NCBI GenBank assembly: GCA_016791475.1
Contig: JAEUWI010000006.1
Coordinates: forward strand, 119,370 to 183,369
Reading direction: 5' to 3'
DNA length: 64,000 nucleotides
From: Candidatus Hydrogenedentota bacterium
GTDB lineage: Bacteria; Hydrogenedentota; Hydrogenedentia; Hydrogenedentales; JAEUWI01
Position 1 is the stretch's first letter. The number at the start of each line of letters is the position of its first letter. Under the pieces are notes generated by a model. It ran no database searches and had not been told where the DNA came from. It worked only from the letters and a program-made list of their open reading frames with translations. A program made the position numbers and the translations under genes. Positions 60,339 through 64,000 of this stretch are shown piece by piece.

Positions 60339-61343
60339 CTAACGCCGGTTGATGGAATCTTCGAGCTGCCTCAGCCCGTCGACGATCTCCTGGAATGTGG
60401 GTGGCGGCGACGTAAACATGCCTGAATCAATCATCGCAAGATAATCTCTTTCGAGTGGAGCCGATAAGACGCTGTCCGGAACAAGTTTGAAACGATGTTC
60501 CAGGCAATCGTCGTAGCGCGCATAGCTCGCATTGAAGAACGCCTTCTTGACCCGCACGACGTCCTCCAGCAAAGGGCGGTCGGCAACCGCGCGCTGTCCG
60601 ATCTCGTTGCTGCCAAGCTTATACAAGTCATACCAGTGTCTGGACAGGCGATTGGGGGTTACCTGGCGCTGCCGGTTACATTCAACATGAATAAGTGTGG
60701 CCTTCTCCCAGAAAGTTCGTTCTGGCGCAAGCGTCATAACGTCGGCAACTGGGAATATACTGCTCGGGATATGAAATGATGCGATCGTTTCAACATGGTA
60801 CGGCCCGCTGGGAAGTGTTGTGTTCCTTCCACCAAATTCGATGAGCACAGAACTGCCCAAGCTGTTTCGTTGGGGAGTGACCGCGGTTGGGTAGTGCAAG
60901 TGGAGAAGGTCACCTTCATCGTTTGCGGTCACCATGTCCCATGCACCTGTCAGCGCGACAAGGGAGGTCGACAAGGATGGCACGATAACTTCATGAACAT
61001 GCGAACGGAGCGCACTTTTCAGCTGATCACTATAGCGCTTGATAGCCGCTTTCGAAGTCCCGGGATCAAAGGGATCAATCTCAGGATCCAGAACAAGATC
61101 CTTGAAGTTTAAGGTAACGTCGACGTCTTCGGAAAAGCGTTGGATAGCTCTGAAAATCTTGGAAAGCGAGGTTCCTCCTTTGAACGCGAGTCGCACTTCT
61201 GTTCGAACCTTGAACAGTTCGTTCAGTACCCAACATAGCCAGATATCTTTCTCTACCGCCTGCACAGATAGGCCCGAAAGGCTGGAGACGGTTTGGAGTA
61301 GCTTACGTTGTTCCTCCGGGGGCAATCGAAGATATTCTGTCAC
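60339..61343 (-). CDS. abiEii: AbiEii/AbiGii-type toxin nucleotidyltransferase
   Basis: 334 residues. The nucleotidyltransferase core FKGGTSLSKIFRAIQRFSEDVDVTLNF (given as its two motifs GGTSLSK and RFSEDVDV, about residues 56-75) is the signature of the AbiEii family, type IV toxins that stop growth during phage infection. The later APERTFWEKATLIH and RHWYDLYKL stretches are also typical. GTG 61343 overlaps the antitoxin stop (ACGTGA) and has GGGAGAA upstream; the longer frame to 61499 runs inside the antitoxin gene and is rejected. Confidence 0.9.
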   Translation of the reverse strand: MTEYLRLPPEEQRKLLQTVSSLSGLSVQAVEKDIWLCWVLNELFKVRTEVRLAFKGGTSLSKIFRAIQRFSEDVDVTLNFKDLVLDPEIDPFDPGTSKAAIKRYSDQLKSALRSHVHEVIVPSLSTSLVALTGAWDMVTANDEGDLLHLHYPTAVTPQRNSLGSSVLIEFGGRNTTLPSGPYHVETIASFHIPSSIFPVADVMTLAPERTFWEKATLIHVECNRQRQVTPNRLSRHWYDLYKLGSNEIGQRAVADRPLLEDVVRVKKAFFNASYARYDDCLEHRFKLVPDSVLSAPLERDYLAMIDSGMFTSPPPTFQEIVDGLRQLEDSINRR

Positions 61344-61945
61344 GTGCGTTCTCCCGCAGCGTACGCTCGGAAGTGACGCTGCAACCAACCAGGCATTTGT
61401 GGAACGACTTCGAGCAACGCTCGAAACTCGTTGGCTGTCAGACGATTCTCGGCTTGTTTGAGACGAATCTGGGAGACACCGGACTTCCCAAGATACCAAA
61501 GTGCAGTAAACGCAATGCCCGCAGGCCGTCCAGCCAAGATCAATTTTCGAGCATTGGTATGCCTCATCTCCACGCGAAGATTGCCCAAGTAGAACGTTCT
61601 GGAAGGGCCATTGACATAGTAAATGGGCCGCATTGGCATCTGGGTGCTGAATCCCATCATCCTCGCCGCCTCCGCACCTTGCACCTGGACGAGTCCGCCA
61701 TAAGGCTCAGCCAGTACCCGCGCTACTTCCATCGGATCCGGCGGCACGACTCCCACATATTTGCTGTGCTCCGGTCGTACATAGACCCCCCGCACGGGAC
61801 GAATCAGGTATTCCTGCTTCACCAGGCGGGACAGGGCCTGGTCCACCGCCGCGCGCGAACCGTAACCCAATAGCGACCGCGTGCTTACAGGCTGGCCTTC
61901 GGGAAGCGCTTTCATATGTTGCCGGATTTTTTCCATGGTGCTCAT
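61340..61945 (-). CDS. abiEi: AbiEi-type antitoxin, winged-helix repressor
   Basis: 201 residues, DUF6088/AbiEi family: an N-terminal winged helix (STRSLLGYGSRAAVDQALSRL, LIRPVRGVYVRPEH) and a C-terminal antitoxin domain. AbiEi proteins block the toxin and repress their own promoter. The promoter and a perfect 10-bp-arm operator overlap the start codon region here (61944-61982). ATG 61945 lies inside the operator arm; a second ATG at 61936 is an alternative start. No Shine-Dalgarno sequence is seen. Confidence 0.88.
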   Translation of the reverse strand: MSTMEKIRQHMKALPEGQPVSTRSLLGYGSRAAVDQALSRLVKQEYLIRPVRGVYVRPEHSKYVGVVPPDPMEVARVLAEPYGGLVQVQGAEAARMMGFSTQMPMRPIYYVNGPSRTFYLGNLRVEMRHTNARKLILAGRPAGIAFTALWYLGKSGVSQIRLKQAENRLTANEFRALLEVVPQMPGWLQRHFRAYAAGERT

Positions 61946-61974
61946 GTCAGAAATATTATCTGTTTTTCTGACAT
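61944..61974. promoter_or_regulatory. Operator of the AbiE operon
   Basis: ATGTCAGAAA (61944-61953), 11-bp spacer, TTTCTGACAT (61965-61974): perfect inverted arms. The -10 box lies in the spacer, so binding would block transcription. The likely ligand is AbiEi itself. Confidence 0.75.
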
Positions 61975-61982
61975 CTTGTCAA
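61955..61982 (-). promoter_or_regulatory. Promoter of the AbiE operon
   Basis: Minus strand TTGACA (plus 61977-61982), 16 bp, GATAAT (61955-61960). Start would fall within a few bases of the first ATG, giving an almost leaderless mRNA. Confidence 0.65.
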
Positions 61983-62025
61983 TACAAAAGCCCGATTGGG
62001 ATTGCAGGGTCGTTTTTTGGGCCCC

Positions 62026-62973
62026 TCAGCCCGCGCTGCGCGCGTCCACCCGGCCCACGTGGAGTTCGTTGCGGGTTTCGGCCAGCTTCACCTGGCGGTG
62101 GCGCTCGGCGCAGCGGGCGGCCTTTTCGTCCGTAAGCTGGTTCGCGCAGCGGGGACAGCAGACGCCGGGCTGGAAATCGGGCGATTGGCGGTCTTCGGCG
62201 GAGACGGGCATGCGGCAGCCCCGGCAGAGCTCGTAATCCCCCGGCGCCAGACCATGGCCCACGGTCACGCGCTCGTCGAAAACGAAGCACTCGCCCTGCC
62301 AGAGGCTCTCGGAGGCGGGTACCTCCTCCAGATACTTCAGGATGCCGCCCTGAAGGTGAAAGACCTCCTTGAAGCCTCTCGAGAGCATGAGGGCCGTGGC
62401 TTTCTCACAACGGATACCTCCGGTGCAGAACATGGCGACCTTCTTATGTTGTTCGGGATTCAGATGCCCGTCGACATAGTCCGGGAACTCGCGAAAAGTG
62501 GTCGTTTCCGGGTCGATGGCCCCCTGGAAGGTTCCGACTTCGAATTCGTAATGATTTCGCGTATCCACCACCACCACGTCCGGGTCCTGGATCAGGGCGT
62601 TCCAGTCTTTCGGCGCCACATACTGGCCCACCTGGACATTGGGGTCGATTCCTGGCACGCCCAGGGTAACAATTTCTTTCTTGAGGCGCACCTTCATACG
62701 GTAAAAGGGTTGTGCCTCGTGCAGGGACTCTTTGTGTTCCAATTTGGCCAGGCGCGCGTCGCTGCGGATCCAGGCCAGCACTGCGTCAATACCTTCGCGG
62801 GAGCCTGCGATGGTGCCGTTGATGCCCTCGGGCGCCAGGAGCAAGGTTCCCTTAAGCCCATGATTCACACAGACTTGCTCCAGGGCGTCCCGGAGCGCGG
62901 CGCAGTCGTCCAGCCGGGCAAACTGGTAGAGAGCCGCGATGACGATAGGTGGATGGGAGGTGGAAGATTTCAT
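62026..62973 (-). CDS. trhO: Rhodanese-domain tRNA uridine hydroxylase (TrhO, UPF0176)
   Basis: 315 residues: an N-terminal acylphosphatase-like domain ([19 protein letters not shown]), a rhodanese domain with the catalytic Cys in [12 protein letters not shown] (about residue 180), and a C-terminal Cys-rich zinc-ribbon-like part (CRGC, CPRC). TrhO makes 5-hydroxyuridine at the tRNA wobble position. ATG 62973 has CGGAG about 11 nt upstream; the frame open to 63657 is an antisense artefact over msrA. Confidence 0.93.
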   Translation of the reverse strand: MKSSTSHPPIVIAALYQFARLDDCAALRDALEQVCVNHGLKGTLLLAPEGINGTIAGSREGIDAVLAWIRSDARLAKLEHKESLHEAQPFYRMKVRLKKEIVTLGVPGIDPNVQVGQYVAPKDWNALIQDPDVVVVDTRNHYEFEVGTFQGAIDPETTTFREFPDYVDGHLNPEQHKKVAMFCTGGIRCEKATALMLSRGFKEVFHLQGGILKYLEEVPASESLWQGECFVFDERVTVGHGLAPGDYELCRGCRMPVSAEDRQSPDFQPGVCCPRCANQLTDEKAARCAERHRQVKLAETRNELHVGRVDARSAG

Positions 62974-63192
62974 CGGTTGCTCCGAATAGAGCCGGGGGTT
63001 GGCCGGTATTATGCCATGGCGTACCCCGCGCTGTCTTGTTTTGGCTGCCGGAGGCCGTTGGAATAAGGAGAAACCCTTTTGCGTTAGCAAAAGAGGCACG
63101 GGCAGTGTCCGGGTCTGGTCAAAATGCGGATTGTGCCGTATACTTAGAGGGTGAACGTACCCCCTGAATGCAAGGGCAGGAGGAATTGAGTT

Positions 63193-63666
63193 ATGGAAAA
63201 GGCAATGTTTGGCGCGGGTTGTTTCTGGGGTGTGGAGGCCGCCTTTCGCCAGGTCCCGGGTGTGTTGGAGGTGGTGTCGGGCTACTCCGGCGGCCACATG
63301 GAAAATCCGACCTATGACGATGTGTGCACGGGCAAGTCGGGCCACGCCGAAGTCGTGGAAGTCACCTTCGACCCGGCCCAGGTCTCCTACCAGAAGTTGC
63401 TGGACGTTTTCTGGAAGTGTCATAACCCCACCACGCTGAACCGCCAGGGTCCCGATATTGGCACGCAGTATCGGAGCGTAATCTATTGCCTCTCCCCGGA
63501 GCAGCAGAAAGCCGCGGAGAGCGCGAAGGAGTCCCTCAACAACCTGGGTGCTTTCCGGAGTCCCATTGTGACCGAGGTAACCGCCGCGGGCCGTTTCTAC
63601 CCGGCCGAGGAATACCACCAGCGCTATCTGGAGAAGCGCGGTCTGGCCCAGTGTCACGTGGGCTGA
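63193..63666 (+). CDS. msrA: Peptide methionine sulfoxide reductase MsrA
   Basis: 157 residues. The catalytic Cys is in [12 protein letters not shown] (residues 8-19), with [24 protein letters not shown] and the later [14 protein letters not shown] typical of MsrA. It reduces methionine-S-sulfoxide in proteins, recycled by thioredoxin. AGGAGGAATT lies 8 nt before the ATG. Divergent from trhO. Confidence 0.96.
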   Translation: MEKAMFGAGCFWGVEAAFRQVPGVLEVVSGYSGGHMENPTYDDVCTGKSGHAEVVEVTFDPAQVSYQKLLDVFWKCHNPTTLNRQGPDIGTQYRSVIYCLSPEQQKAAESAKESLNNLGAFRSPIVTEVTAAGRFYPAEEYHQRYLEKRGLAQCHVG

Positions 63667-64000
63667 GAAGGGTCGAAGTTTCTAAGACTTTTCACGCTTC
63701 CCCGATAGTCGACCCGCGTCGAGTAGAACGAACATCGGTTCTTGCTCTCGTCTTTGGGTGTCACCTCATTGACCAGGATACGTCGCGCATACCTATAGTC
63801 TTCAGTATTGGGTCGCGCACCAATGTGGGTTGGGCTTCCAGCCTGACCAAATGTTTTCTTTTCACAAGAGTGCGTGTCGCTAAGATAGAAAGTCCTGGTA
63901 TTCGAGGCGCAATCAAGGCCCCTTTGGCAATCGAGGTGTTCAGGTCAGGCTGGAAGCCCAACCCACGTTGATACACCTGCCACTTTCGAATGAATGCCGT
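63667..64000. other. Gene-free end of window with a large inverted repeat
   Basis: No gene is supported in the last 334 bp. The main feature is the 24-bp inverted repeat at 63825-63966. Confidence 0.6.
63825..63966. repeat. 24-bp perfect inverted repeat, MITE-like
   Basis: Left arm 63825-63848 (starting GTGGGTTGGGCTTCC) and right arm 63943-63966 are exact reverse complements, 94 bp apart. The interior has no coding signal. Size and structure suit a nonautonomous element or a large hairpin; no target-site duplication was identified. Confidence 0.65.

Noticed and set aside
62026..63657. A 543-residue version of TrhO
   Set aside because: The added part is antisense to msrA. ATG 62973 gives the normal family length and has a ribosome binding site.

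Overview
The window is a GC-rich stretch of a bacterial chromosome with dense, mostly real genes, two tRNAs and several repeat-rich gaps. Paired DUF1559-type prepilins, a CarH-like light regulator with carotenoid genes, several short flagellins and dispersed intergenic repeats suggest an environmental bacterium of the PVC/Hydrogenedentota/Planctomycetota kind. That placement is inference; there is no rRNA or other phylogenetic marker gene here to settle it.

Layout. 1-3.1 kb: truncated LPS-type heptosyltransferase, tRNA-Ser, thioredoxin, aspartate-semialdehyde dehydrogenase. 3.1-11.8 kb: carotenoid locus, with idi divergent from crtY-crtE-crtI-crtB-crtO, followed by a convergent MerR/B12 CarH-like photoreceptor-repressor gene. 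A palindrome between idi and crtY carries the -35 boxes of both divergent promoters. 11.8-21 kb: coiled-coil exported protein, serA, FMN reductase, truA, TauE exporter, and a DUF4330/O-antigen-ligase/small membrane protein operon. The gap at 15.6-16.4 kb holds three consensus sigma-28 promoters with no gene behind them, two intrinsic terminators and repeated GGA motifs: a candidate array of flagellar-sigma-driven small RNAs.

21.3-36.9 kb is one tightly overlapping operon for a type II secretion/type IV pilus-like machine. It opens with a histidine-kinase-like protein lacking the phospho-acceptor His and a STAS protein, then GspE, F, G, H, I and J-like proteins, a 1292-residue pilin-like adhesin (YWTD propeller plus LamG), PilM, N, O and P-like proteins and a secretin. 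37-42 kb: tRNA-Met, a GH3-like/LysM protein with altered catalytic positions, a coiled-coil protein, and an aldo/keto reductase. 42.1-46.1 kb: three flagellin paralogues and FlaG in one direction behind a sigma-28 promoter. 46.4-57 kb: FG-GAP protein, acetate symporter pair, two divergent DUF1559 prepilins, a DUF3748 protein and a putative glycoside hydrolase. 57.3-64 kb: LysM/M23 endopeptidase behind a near-consensus sigma-54 promoter, gpmI, an AbiE toxin-antitoxin pair with an operator over its promoter, trhO, msrA and a terminal inverted-repeat element.

Recurring themes are light-controlled carotenoid synthesis (probably leading to ketocarotenoid), a surface pilus/secretion machine, and a flagellar regulon visible through its sigma-28 and sigma-54 promoters. 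Simple-sequence repeats of 7-bp and 9-bp units occur side by side at three separate loci.
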